DNA from: Paramecium octaurelia
Lineage: Eukaryota; Ciliophora; Oligohymenophorea; Peniculida; Parameciidae
Assembly (NCBI GenBank): GCA_905182995.1
Contig: CAJJDP010000028.1
Span: 248,001 to 312,000 of the forward strand
Reading direction: 5' to 3'
DNA length: 64,000 nt
The notes below the pieces were generated by a model. The model was not told where the DNA came from, did not search any database, and saw only the letters and a list, made by a program, of their open reading frames with translations. Below, one piece after another: positions 36,354 through 49,649 of the stretch; position 1 is the first letter of the stretch, and each line of letters opens with the position of its first letter. The translations under genes were made by a program, and so were the position numbers.

Positions 36354-36978
36354 TTGATGTATTTTATATCTTAAAAATATTTGAATTTAAAAAGATCTTA
36401 TTTATAATTGAATCTAAAAATGTTCATATCTTTATTCAAAGTTCCCCTTTCAACATATTCTCTACTAAATCTTACGTTGAATTCTTGTTTCTTAAAAATA
36501 CAAAATGCAAAAGCTTTGGATGTTGCGTAGAGATATTTTATTATCATCTACAATTTATTTAGATATTCTTTTAATTCTATAATTCGATTAAATTAATTTT
36601 ATTGTTAACATCGTCAATATATTTTATCTCCAAATCTAGCATACCTGTGATATCTACTTATACTTGATATTGTATCTATTATTGCGTGTCTATTAATTAT
36701 AATATATTTGATTCTTCAATTAAATTTCAATTTTATCGATAGTGTATTCACTTGTAAGCTTCTAATCATTTTATTTAAGTAAAACAACAAAATTTTTTGT
36801 ATTTAGATAATTAATATCCTAGTAATAGTTAATAATTACAATTTTAATGATATATTGTCATTTTTATATAGATAATGAAAGAATGAGAATAAGAAAATAA
36901 TCATTTTTTTTTTTAATTCTTTTTCCTAAGATTTATATTATTTTCAAAAGGTTATATGTTTAAATAAAAATTAAATAT
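36354..36978. other. Intergenic region between convergent genes
   Basis: About 0.6 kb of AT-rich DNA between the ends of adenylate kinase and the large cysteine-rich gene. Frames on both strands around 36400-36560 are open but not convincing. Confidence 0.45.
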
Positions 36979-39900
36979 TCACTTGAAATTGTTTTATTAA
37001 ATTTGATCTAATATTTCATGGTTTTTAAAAATGGGTCTCTATTATTTTAGTCTATCTAGCAAGTTTGATAAAAATGGTTATACTATTTTGCACACATCAA
37101 CCATCAGTGTCATACTTAATACTGAACTCATCATGGCGATAATAGCCCATCCTATTTAAATTAATTTGAACGGATCATTCTTGTATAATTCAGTTATCAA
37201 AAGCATAATATTGATTATAAATAAACTAAAATGTTGCAACTATTTTTTGAATAATTAAAATTTATCAAGATCGCTCTTTAATTTAAATAAATGGTAAAAA
37301 TAAATGAATTCATTTAAAGCGCATAATTGAATTTAAAGTATGGCAGACTTAAAACAAACAATCAAAATAACCCCAAATAGCAACTTTTACACACATGAGT
37401 AAGTAAATTCAATATGCAATTTGTTTTCAGAGTGTTTCTAAAATAGTAAATAATAAAACAATAGATAGGTGACTCCTCCATTCAATATTAGACTAAATTT
37501 TCCTTCTATTGAATCAAAATCTTAATAGATTAAAGATAAGAATGAAGATATAGTGTATTCATAAATGAGTGATTAAAACAATCCTTTAAATTATTCACTA
37601 AACCTATTTCTACAATTGTTTATTGAAAATCTTATAACTTTTTTGAATCCATGTAATAGAAACAGATTAAAATTTTAGATTTAAAAGTTCTAAATTTTAT
37701 TCATTGAATAATTAATCAAGATCTATATTGCAAAATGAGTTAAATAGGCTAAAGCAAAAACTGTGGAGATTTAGATGAAATTAGCTAGATAATTTGCATT
37801 TCGTCCATCTTCCTCAAAAATTGCCTCTGATTTCTAAGAAGAGAATCCAAAATATAAATCATTCGAGGGATTGAATCCAATGAAATCGTAGAGATTAGTG
37901 AGTTAAATAATCCTAAAAGTCTCAAAAAATTAAATTAAGTTTTGACCTTTTCTAGTATTAATATACTTTAGGTAGTAAAGCTATTAAATAGTATCAATTT
38001 AATTTTGAATGATCTCAAATTTTCCCCCAAATGATGATAGCAAAATAAGGCCTGCTATTATTTTAATTTAGTACCCGCTAAACTTAATAAGTGATTATGT
38101 TATTTATTTTTATTTTACAGATAAAACATTTGGAGATTATAATTATATCGAGATATCTTATTAGATTGATGTCATGCCAAATTCATTTATTATTATATTT
38201 AAGTCAGTAAAATGAATAGAAAATATAGGATTGATTATTATTTCCTCATAGCCTATATTGATTTCAATCTGAAAGTATTTATAGGATTCTTAGTCAAGTG
38301 AACTTATTTCAGAAAAGGATACATTTGTAATTTTATTATCTATTTGCGATTCGATGGACTCTATAAACATTTAAATTGAATAGCCTCTGATAATTTTACC
38401 TATTGATCATAAGTCAAATAAAAAATTTAAGAATTATCAACTTCTTTTACAAATTTCAATTAAGGCATAGGGTGTGAAATGTAAACGCATTGATTATTTA
38501 CACATTAATTATTTTTGGATGGTTTGCAATGTGAATCACAACCATCTCCATTGATTCTGTTACCATCATCACAAATTTCTTCACCAAGAGAGATTCCATC
38601 CCCACAAATAGTTTAACATTCATTTTCTATTGGAATGTAGGAATAGCCAATTGAGCATTCAATGCATTTAGAGTCTTCACAATATTCACAATTTTCAATC
38701 AAACATTGCTAATGATTCAATTCTTTAGGGTAACATTTTCGATTTAATAATTCATAATTTTCCTTGCATTAAATACATTATTGATTTGAATCACAAATCT
38801 CACAAAAGTTGTTACAAATCACCTTACAATTATCACATTGAGAATCTACATCATCTAAAAGAATTTCACTATCACATTCTTCATCTGGTATAGCCACAAT
38901 TCCATCACCACATATATTAAAGCATGATGCTGTTTAGGTATCAAAATAGTAACGTACTTTACAAGTATTTCCATTGTCAGCACATTTCCCTAAAATGCAT
39001 AATGGACAAGTAGGAAAACAAGAATATTTGCATTTATAGCATCCATCATACGGATCATCATTATCATCTTCACATTATTCTCTTGGTGATATTAGACCAT
39101 CCCCACATTAATCATAGCAAACATTATTAATGGAATCAAAGTATAATCCAATCTCATTGCATTGTGCTTAAATTTCGCATGAATTAGTTTTGAATCTTAA
39201 GAAATAGCCTTCATCGCATTGTGTACAAATTCCAAATTAGCAAATCTTGCAATTTTCGCTACAATATAATTTGCATTGGTTACAAATCATATTACTTTAA
39301 TGTTTTCTATCATCACATTATTCATATCCATTTATGTAAGCATCCCCGCATAAACTCTGACAAATAGATGTTATAGAATTTAAATAGTAATTATCTTAAC
39401 ATACTAAACATGTACCATTAATGGCCTCCTTACAAAATTCATTAAATAATTTAGTGGGTCGATTTTAAATTATAGGATTTAAGTTTCCATCAAGGTTTGA
39501 TCTTTATAATTTGTGATTAATTTAAGCTTGCTTCTTTTCACAAAACCTATTATACATCAAATAGCCAACTTGACACTGTAAACAGCGACCGAGGTAACAA
39601 GTCAGACAAGTTGGATTACACGAGTATTTACACCCATGACAACCGTCAAATGGTATTAAGTTACCATCATCGCAATCCTCCTCTGGAACTTTTAACCCAT
39701 CTCCGCATATGCTTTAACATAGATTGCCGATTAATCGATACCCTTATAAACAAGATAAGCAGCCATTTATAGAGCAATTCTAGCAACTTGATTGACAAGA
39801 TAATTAACAATTGTAACATCCATCATATAATAAACTATTCATGTCCTCACAAATTTCTTATCCAACAATAATGTTATCATTACATAATTCTATACATTTA

Positions 39901-42900
39901 TTCTTATTTTTATCTAAATAATAATTATCAATGCACTCTAGACATTTATTATTTACACAGGTCTTGCAAAGAGTAGTTTAACACTAGAACTTGCATAATT
40001 TACTACAGCCATCAAAATCTGTTGAATTGAAATCATCACATTTTTCAGTATTTCTATTGAAAGGATCAATTGCTAAATAGCCATCTCCACATATATTTTT
40101 ACAGTAATAATCAAATGGTTAAAATCCCACTTAGCATTCTAGACATTTTAAACCATCAGAACTACAATTTAAACAGTCATCTCTGCATACTCTCTTACAC
40201 TAATAGCATCCATCATTAGAGTCAAAAGTATATCCATCATCGCATTATTCTCTTCCAATAACAATTAAATCACCACAATTTTCAATGCAAGTTTTTGATG
40301 CAATGTCAACAATCCAACCATATGTCTGACATTAATAGCATTATCCTCTCATACATTATGTGCATTAGATTTAGCATTCAAGTTTGCATTGATGGCAACC
40401 ATCAAATTATACTAGATTACCATCATCACATTCTTCTGATCCACTTATGACATTATCACCACATACGTTTGGACAAGGTAAGGTTGTATCTTAATTACAA
40501 ATAGTGCATTACATTGGACATTAAAATCTACAATTGTAACATCCGTCATCTAAAATAGTATTGCCATCATCGCATTCCTCATTGCCATTTATAATTAGAT
40601 CTCCACATATTGGAAAGCATTAATTGTTTTAGTTTGTAAATCCCATTAAACATGAAATAGGCGAGCAAATTTAATTAAACCAAATTGTAGAATTATCACC
40701 GCATTATTTATAACATTAATAAAGAGTTGAATCTTCAATGTTTGGACATGAGACACATAAATTATTCACTTCATAATACCCAGTCGAACAGGAACAATGA
40801 AGACCATCTAATATTCTATTTTCTAGGCTGCTGCAACTAAGACAAGAGTTTTCAGAAGATGAAAAACAGGTTACACATTTATTATGGCATTACATGCAAG
40901 TCCAATCTGATTTCACAAAATAATATCCACTTTTACAATTACAAGTATTGCCTGTTTTTTCGACTTTATCAACAGTAATACATTCATTGCATTCCATATT
41001 TGAAGCTCCGAAACATTTGGTACACAATACATCACAAACCTAACATTCAACATTGATATTGTCATCGTAATAACCATCATAACATAAACATTAATTATAC
41101 AACAGATATCTAAACTTAGATTGTTCACAGTGGATACATTCATTTTTCAATTAGCATTGTTTGCATACAGGATTGCATACTAATAATTAGGTTAAACTTA
41201 TTACAATCACATATCTATGTATACTCATCAAAATACTCATTTATTTTACATTACAATACACATGATGTTATTAAAATTTAATAAGGGTGTTTACAACTTA
41301 GACATTCAAATTCATTAAGGCAAGTTTCACACAGCTAAGGACATTCTTCACATCTGTAATATTTGTCATCGTAATACTAAGAAGAACTGCAGGATGATGG
41401 ATTCAGTATTATTACTGATGTATCAACAGAATTATCCATTTATAAGCAATTATTTTCATCTGTACATTGAAGACAATATGGACTGCAATAATGAACAACT
41501 ATGTAATAAAATCCGATTGCACAGTATTTATCCAGAACATTGTTGGTTGCTCCGTAACATTAAAATGAAATTGATAAAGTAGGTGAAGGAGTAGTGACAT
41601 TAATACTTACTGTAGAATTTTTAGTAACTGATGTTTCAGTTTAGTTATTTACCGAATATCCCAAGTATCCTGTGACACCATCGAAATTGCATCCAAAGAC
41701 AGCATCAAAATATATAGTTAATGAATGATGTGGTGAATCAATCGTATATATTTAAGAAAATCTGGCTGTTGCCCAAACGTACTTTCCTCCATAAACAACA
41801 TTTGTGTCAATATATGACCAATAAACTTCATTGCCTTTTTAAAAGTCTTCGCTTGTTGAGGATTCTAAAACAAAAGTAGACTTTATATTTTCAGGAACAG
41901 TGAAATCATAGAATAGTTAAATAAGATAGTTTGTGTCTAATATTAAAGATTAATTTTACATTTGGTCACTTCATCATATTTGATACAAATATTATTCTAA
42001 AGTATTGAGGTTTTTGGACATGTTTTTACACAATTACCATCAGAAACTAGTCTATATCCAACAACGCATTTTGAACAAATGTAAGACTTTTCGCATTTCA
42101 AACAATAAATTGGACATTGTGAACTACTCATTATTGCATAAACCAAATACCATCCAGAATTACCGGATCTTAATTTATATAAATTATAGATATACGTAAA
42201 GTTCCCTTTGATTGCAAAACTGAAGCCTCCTTATTCTATGTTGAGATTCGCATATAACAATAAATGTCTAGCAGATGTACAACCACTTAATCCCATAGTT
42301 TCGGCCAAATATATATAAAGGTTGTTCCCAATATACTTGGTTCCATCATAGTAAATTGAAGAATAGTAAGTATTATTTAAATAGATAGAAATTCCTGAAT
42401 TTATTGGTGTTGCATTGCATGTATAAAGATACAATTATACTCCTAATGGATATACAAAATAGGTAGTATTTACTATAGTACTGGCTCCTTCATTATATCT
42501 AAAAATCCCAAATAATGGGCCTGCTTTTTTATTTTGATTGTTCAATTACATCGGATCATAAATAATATCCCAATTTATTAATTTAGAATATTAGAAATAG
42601 ACTAAATGCAAATATAGGAAGTAAGATTGTGGATATGCTTTGCAATATCTTTCCCTCCTATCTGTGGCTCCAAGCAAGCAATAGTCTTTACATTTTAAAC
42701 CGTATTATGTTTATCCATAAGGACATCTACAAATGCCATCTGTTAGAGTTACATCGGAAAGGCATGATGTACATTGATTATAACCCTTTCCCGTGCATGT
42801 TTTACAGGTAGGATGGCAAGTAATGTATGAAAAATGGATATTTTTAATTAATGCTTTTGTCAACGAATTTGTTAGACTGAATTTAATCTCAGTAAATTAG

Positions 42901-43337
42901 TAGGTATAAGGAAGAGAGATTTAATATGTTCTAACGTCATATTGTTCTGAATTGCATGCTCCTTCTACAAATTTTAATGGATTCTATGTAGAATAGATAA
43001 ATTAATAAGCCTAATTTTTATATTCGAATATCAATGCGTCATTATTCCATTATGAAATGTAGTATACGTCAAAAACAATTGTATGATTAATTGAATTAGC
43101 ATTCTAAGGGTACATTTAGTAATTTGATATAGTGCTCATTTGTGAATCTTGCAAAATTAAAGCTGTTCCTTTTGGATTAGAACAATTTTTATACAGGGCC
43201 CTCTAGGTACTCTAATATTTCTTAAATCCGAATGGACAAGTATCATCGGTACAATAAATCAAAACAGGTCGATTAAAGGAGCTATAATAAACTTCCCATT
43301 AAGCAATGACAAATTGTATTTGAAAGAAAATTAGCAT
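36979..43337 (-). CDS. Very large cysteine-rich repeat membrane protein
   Basis: About 6.4-kb gene for a secreted/membrane protein of roughly 2000 residues. It begins with a signal peptide (MLIFFQIQFVIAQW), then a cysteine-poor ectodomain with lectin-like beta character, a furin-like CxxC region (CHPTCKTCTGKGYNQCTSC), and a long array of repeats about 38500-41300 in which CGDG ... CDDGN ... DGC units alternate with CxxC units. This resembles the cysteine-rich repeats (DUF4215/Myxo-type) common in ciliate surface proteins. The end (about 36980-37330) is multi-TM (IIAMMSSVLSMTLMVDV). Several short introns are required (for example one near 41930); the full exon structure in 37300-38500 was not resolved, so the protein length is approximate. 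It is probably a cell-surface protein; ligand unknown. Confidence 0.8.
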
Positions 43338-43730
43338 ATTAATTAATCTGTATAAGTTTATTTCAAAAAAGATCAAAAATGGGTAGACAATTGAAAATAT
43401 TCTGATTGAAGATACAAAAGTCTAGGAATCAAAGCTTATCAGTAAAAAATCAAAATCATTCGAATTAAATTGTATAATATATTTTCATCTCTTAAATTTA
43501 TTATTAAAAAATAACAAAAATAAACTAATAAAGAAAATGAATTTCACAAGAATATTTTATAATTTTTTTTATCCATAAGCTTATTTATTTGTCAATATTA
43601 AAATGATCAGTATAAAATTATGAATCGTATTTAATCTTTGGATGAATATTTATAAAGCTTTATGAACATTAATGGAAAAAAAATAAATAGAGTAATTTTT
43701 ATATAAATATATAATTGAAATCTTAACTTT
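43338..43730. other. Intergenic region
   Basis: About 390 bp of very AT-rich sequence upstream of the large cysteine-rich gene. No feature recognised. Confidence 0.5.
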
Positions 43731-44543
43731 TCAATGATTAAAATAATATTCATAAAGTAGTAATTATTCTTTTAATTTTCTATTCCACATTTTTTATTTT
43801 TCAACATCCTTATAATGATTTGTTTCTTCGTCATAATCTTTTTCAATTTGTATGTATTCCCTTAAATTCTGTTTAAAAATGTTCCTTATTTATTATTGAT
43901 GATTATTATTTCTCATCACATCCGAAGATTCAACCTTTCGTTTAAATTCTAAAGCTGAAAGACAACCGATTAAATAATGCCCTGTCTCATGTTCTAATAA
44001 TAGATCATCCTTCTTCGATTTAGCCCAAGACTTTTCAAGAAACTTACATTTCACATGTAATTTGATTTTTTGAACACTTGGTGATTGTTTTCTAAGAGCA
44101 GAGCTTGAATTACTTCTGTTAACAGCTCTTTAAGGCGATGAACTAATTGTTGGTGTAGGCAATCTTTTGATTTTATTAACACTTGTTGTCCTAACAGTTT
44201 CAGTTTTGACATTTAAGTAATTAACTTGATTAATTTATTGCAATGGTATTCTTGGTAAACGCAATGGAGATTATTCTCTGTAATTCACCGATTCCCTATC
44301 TTGAGAAAAGTAGTATTCATAAGAATTGTTCCAATAACAATGTGCAATCCAAGGGGATTCATCGTCTGGCTTACCAATAAAATCCTTCCATTCTAATCGT
44401 TTAATTTCAAAATTTTGAATTCTCAAAGGTAGAATGTTGCGAACATATTAATCATCAGAAAGCTTTAATTATGTGTCTAGATTGATTCTCTTATTGGATA
44501 AATCTTCAATCGATATGTTGCCTTAAAATGAAATTGCCTTCAT
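43731..44543 (-). CDS. Putative zinc-metalloprotease-like protein with HETGH motif
   Basis: Intronless 270-residue product. Near residue 185 it carries LLLEHETGHYLIGCLSALEF: an HExxH zinc site in the form HExGHY followed by I-G and a small helix, as in the HEQGHYDI-type family of putative zinc-dependent proteases (DUF922). Upstream lies a beta-rich region (NFEIKRLEWKDFIGKPDDES; WIAHCYWNNSYEYYF) followed by a serine/arginine linker (SSPQRAVNRSNSSSAL), which fits that family's order, and downstream a charged helix. No signal peptide is visible, unlike secreted bacterial members. Catalysis is inferred from the motif; the third zinc ligand is not identified. Confidence 0.7.
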
Positions 44544-44674
44544 TTTATTAATTATTTTTTTAACAACTAATTTCTTTAAACAATTAAAAGCATTTAATAT
44601 TAACAATAGCAAACTCTAATTGCTACGGAATATTAATAGTCATAGAATAGAATAAAATTATAAAATTGATATGA

Positions 44675-47600
44675 TCAAGCAACAAATTATTAGACTTCGT
44701 CATCATTAGTATACTAGGCTATGACAGCAGAACTTTTAGATTTCTTTAATTTTTAAAATTTCCTTCTTGTATTCTATTAGATTAAAACAGCAGCCATATA
44801 TTAACCACTGTCAAATTCAGTTTCTAAGCTAGAAACCTTAGAAAATGCTTTTTCCATTAAAGGCTGCAGTTTTAATTTAACAATATCCTTAGAGATTTCA
44901 AAGCTTAAAATATCAAACTATTTTTACTTGGATATAAACCCACTTGATTCCAAAAAGTCTTGAGCCGCACAGATGAGAGCTTGATAATAAAAATAGGTAT
45001 TCTTGCCATTCAAATTATATACAGGTAAATTCAATTGAGCCACATGCAATCGTTGTTGGGCTGCTGAGTATTTCAATTTCGACCACTAAAATAATAAGAG
45101 AGTATGTATTACTCCCAATGGTTATGGTAATGCCATCATAAATTAAGTGAAATATTTGCACTATATAAATCCAGTGGCATTTTTATCATAATCCTTCCAT
45201 TACTGTTGGAAGTTCTCCACATCTAACTTCTTAATAGGAGCATTTTCTTCTTTGCTAGTATTTTAGAATCCCTAATAAGAAATAATTGATTATATGGCTT
45301 ACTTCAATAATGATGGCAACGAATAGATTCAACATAATCAAAGAAACTATGATCATGAAGATAATCATCAACAATATGCCACCTACATTTCCACATCCCA
45401 TAAACCCGTATTCAGCATAATTAGCATAATCATTAAAATCAAAGCAAATATCATTTGGTTATGCAGTTCTAGCAGTATCCATCATTACTAAATTCCAATC
45501 TTCTCCAGTTGAACATTTAAACAATGTAAATAAGCTAACCCCAAAAGAACTGAAATTTGAATTATAAGTAACTCCATCACCTCTTTTCACATATGGAAAC
45601 AAATTCATAAAAACAACAGCAAAAATAAACAGCATTATTCCTAACAAACCACCTACACTCACTAATCCAGGTAGAGTGACTAGAAATGTTCCAAAAATAA
45701 TTCTTAAGTTTTTGGCACTCTTAATGAGTCTTAACACTCTGAATATTCTGAAAGTCCTTAGAATAGATGTGGCTGTACCAACATTACTTAAGACATTACT
45801 TTACTCTAATATTACACCGAGGATTGTCAAAAGTACAACTGTGAAATCGAAGACATTCCATCCTGAACTGAAGTAAAATTTTCTATATACTATTAATTTT
45901 AAGATTGCCTCTATTGAGAAGATGGCCAAAAATATCCAATTCAAGATTTAAATAGCATCTGTTAATTCTTAAGGAGATCTTAAATATTAAATCATCATAA
46001 CACAAGTATTGAGAATGATTACACTCAAAATAAATATCTCAAAGGGATTGGAGGATATAACTTCATTGAGCCGTCTTATCATTTTGTGTTTTGAGATTTT
46101 GAATTTCTCTATTGGAACACTTGAATAAATCTTCTGTTAAATTTCATACCATTCTAATTCCTACTTAGTCAAATCTTTCATCTAACTTAATCTTTCCTTC
46201 TCACTTTAAAAAGCTTCAACTATCACTCCTGCAAATAAGTTAATTATGAAAAATGAACCGACTATTATAAAAAATACAAAATATAAGGCCCATGCATATG
46301 CATTGTCTTCTTTTGGATTGAGATCAATGCCTCTGCTATCAATTCCATCCGACATTAAATTAATCCATCCTTCAGTAGTTGATATGACAAATAAAGTAAT
46401 CATAGCATTCAATACATTATCAAAATTGAAATTCTTATTTTGCCATGATCCCCCTTTGTCAAAACATTCTAACTTATCATTGACTTCAGATATATCACAG
46501 TAGTAATATGCTCCTTTAAATTAGGTTACTCCAAATATTCCAAATAATAAGAAGAAGATTAGACAAACCAAAGCGATGTTCATCATCTAAGATAAACTAT
46601 TGAACAAAGCATTAATAGACATTTTTAAATCTTAGTTTCTGACTATCAATCGAAGTGGCCTTAATACTCTAATGACTCTCAATATTTTAATCTTTGAGAA
46701 TGTTTGCGCTTAACTTTAATCAAATGCTAAAGATGAAAATATAATAACAACAAGATCTAATATATTGCCTGGAGATCTGATGTAACTATCAGGCCCATTA
46801 AGCAGAAACCCCTTGCTAATTATTTTTAATAAAGCTTCACAAATAAATAAGGCTGTTATTATTTCATCAATCACAATCAGAGTTACATTATTTTCCGATG
46901 AGAGTGGATCATCTAAAGCTAGCAAAATACTCGAGATAATGATAATTGTTAGAATAAAGAACTCAAAATACTTTTAATTTATTAATTTGTTAATCTTCAG
47001 TCTGATTTTGCTTTAAGGTGGAAATATATATAGAGATACTCCTTCAAGCAAAGATTAATTGATTGTACTATTCAAAATAATTGTAGATGCCATGAATTAT
47101 TATGACATGTTCTTAAATCTCGTAGCAGAATTATTGTTTGTTTATTAATTTGATGCAGATTTGACAACTTAAAAGGATTGTTGAATCTATTCCGGTGACA
47201 CCTGATTCATTTTTATAGTCTATTGATTTTCATTCATAGACTAATCATGTCTACTCGATAGAAGATTGCGATTGTCTTCAATAGACTAGCTTTAATCGAT
47301 ATTGGCTTCATGAAAATTATTTATCAGAATAGCAATGAACAACTTTAGCAGTATGAAATTTCCAAATATAATAACTATCACAAAGTAAATCACTGGATAC
47401 ACTGACCCCAAATCATACATAAACGTATAGGCTATTGTATTCCAAGCCTCATTAGTCAGAAGCATGAATACAACCAGCATTGAAGACAAATAGTTATTAA
47501 AGTTATATCTATACGGTGTTTTGTAAGCAAATAATTCCATACCCAAAAGTGCTGCAACAGACATAAATAACAATAATAGAATAATGAAATAGGCAATGCC

Positions 47601-49533
47601 ACCCACCGTAGCTGCAATAGCCTGTAACAATTTTCTAAAACTACTCCATGTACGTGCTAATTTAAATAATCTAAATAATCTTAGTGTTCTAAAGGCTTAG
47701 ATGGCTGAGAAACTTCCTCCACTGGAATTATTACCTGCGCTACTAAGAATCCATTCTATTAAAGATAAAATGACGATAACTGCATCGAAAATATTCATTG
47801 AGTCCTTCAAGTAACTAGTATCAAATGCTATTAGTTTCAAAGTCATTTCTATTGTGAATATTACAGTGAATATCTAATTAGCCACATCTAAGATCTCACT
47901 TTCAGTTTAGGAAATAGGATATCTGTCTAAAGACAAAGTTATTGTATTCAAAATAATAATGGAAGTTATAAAAGCCAAAAAGTACCTACATTATCTCAAT
48001 AATTTACTTTGTTTCTATAATAATTATTAAAAACTACTGGAATTACTTAAACTTAGATGGTTATAGTTTAAGACTTCTTTATTTTGATGAAGATCTGCGT
48101 ACCTATTGAACTTATTCAATAGTATTGCTCTTAGAAATTTATTGTTATTCACCAGTAACTTGATTTTCTTAATTTTTGAAGGCATTAGTTTCATTAATAT
48201 TTTAAGCAATAGGTTCCCTTATTTACTATTCAAGGTTGAATTAATTGTTTTATGTCTAATCTGCATTATTCAAATTGCCTGTCAAAGCAACTTGATGTTC
48301 TGCCTCTTCATTTTATTCTATCTCTTCATCTTGCTCTTCCTAATGAAAAGACGATGCTGACGTCTGGGAATTCTTCAGACTGGCTCTCGTTTAAGTAGCT
48401 ACAAAACTCTCGTTAATAACTGCTAAAATTAAGTTTACAACAAAGAAGGATCCCAAGAAAATGAGTAACAAGAAATAGATGTACACTATAGCTGTAGACA
48501 ATGCCTCCTAATAAATAAAAATCAACACTGTCCAACCCTCTGTTGTTAAAGCTTAAAATATGGTAAATGTGGCTGAAATAATATTATTGAAATTTGTATA
48601 GCCATAATTAAAGTTCTCATCATCTGATTCTTATTAAGGCAAATTATAAGTATTTGGATTTCCACAATATGTTCCTGCAGGACAATTTGAAGAATCCTAA
48701 CACAATTTTGTATAATTTGAAGCCTTCCAAACATTCCCTACTGGATATTCAGTTTCTCTGCATCTATTCTCCAAAGCTCCCATAAATATTTATAATCCCA
48801 ATATCCCAAAGAGGATTATTATAAATAGTAAAAATATAACCACATTGGCCAAAGCAGGCAAGGAATCTAATAAAGTAATGATTAGAACTTTCATCTCTTT
48901 CAATGAATTTATAGATCTAAGTGGCCTCATTATTCTTACAATTCGAATTGCCGACACTCTAGCAGAAATGAAAAGGGAGATGATTCCTGTTATTACAACA
49001 ATGAAATCAATAAAATTCCAACCGTCTCTTAGGTATGTTTGCTTATCAAGCATAAATCCCATAGCTATCATTTTCAAAAGGAACTCTATTATGAATATTG
49101 CAGTAAATAAATATTCGAAACTGTCTGTCCAGGTGCTTGGTGCTTCTGAATTGGTTTCTCTCCAACTGTAGTCTTATGTGGCCAATAGAATTGAGTTAAA
49201 TAAAATGACGGTAATGATGAATCTATCAAACCAGCTAAATATCAAATTTAACTTAAATATACATCCATTCAATCATCCATATAGCCCATAATCTAATTTT
49301 GTTCTCTGCATCAAATAAATTCAAAGACTTTCTTGTATACTATGTATAATAACCATCTATATACAGACAATAGTTTTCCATGTACGCTAAATTCCACTAA
49401 ATCCTCAGGTTCATCTTTGCTTTGTCCAATCATCTATATTTACATCAAGAACTTCATACTTAATTCACCAAACTTGAGAGATGTATGAGTCTTCTTTAGT
49501 TGTCTTAAGGCTAATTCTGCGTTGGCGCTTCAT
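44675..49533 (-). CDS. Voltage-gated calcium channel alpha-1 subunit (four-domain)
   Basis: Four-repeat voltage-gated cation channel. Each repeat shows S4 arginines (for example VSAIRIVRIMRPLRSI in repeat I) and a pore loop. The selectivity residues are Glu in all four: TTEGW (repeat I, about 48530), TNEAW (II, about 47450), TTEGW (III, about 46380), TGEDW (IV, about 45510), the EEEE signature of Ca2+ channels. S6 helices follow (FFVVNLILAVINE; FILLKLFIAILINNF; FFIINLFAGVIVEAF). After S6 IV comes an EF-hand-like segment (WKDYDKNATGFI) and a tail of about 190 residues. Introns include 49235-49262; not all were placed. In Paramecium, ciliary CaV channels carry the Ca2+ action potential that triggers backward swimming; this gene is a plausible one of them, without subtype proof. 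Confidence 0.95.
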
Positions 49534-49649
49534 TTTGAACTCCTAGTTATGCTGAAATGTAAAATACCTTAATCACTCATAACTTTATAATAAATGCTTG
49601 TAAGAATTTATCATAGAACTCAATTATAATTTTATAAACTAAATCAAAA

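Noticed and set aside
36350-36562. Plus-strand frame after adenylate kinase
   Set aside because: It begins within the adenylate kinase stop region in another frame and is composed mainly of F, I, K and Y, as random AT-rich DNA gives.
45676-49171. Plus-strand frames inside the calcium channel gene
   Set aside because: All overlap conserved TM and pore segments on the minus strand and have no protein-like pattern of their own.
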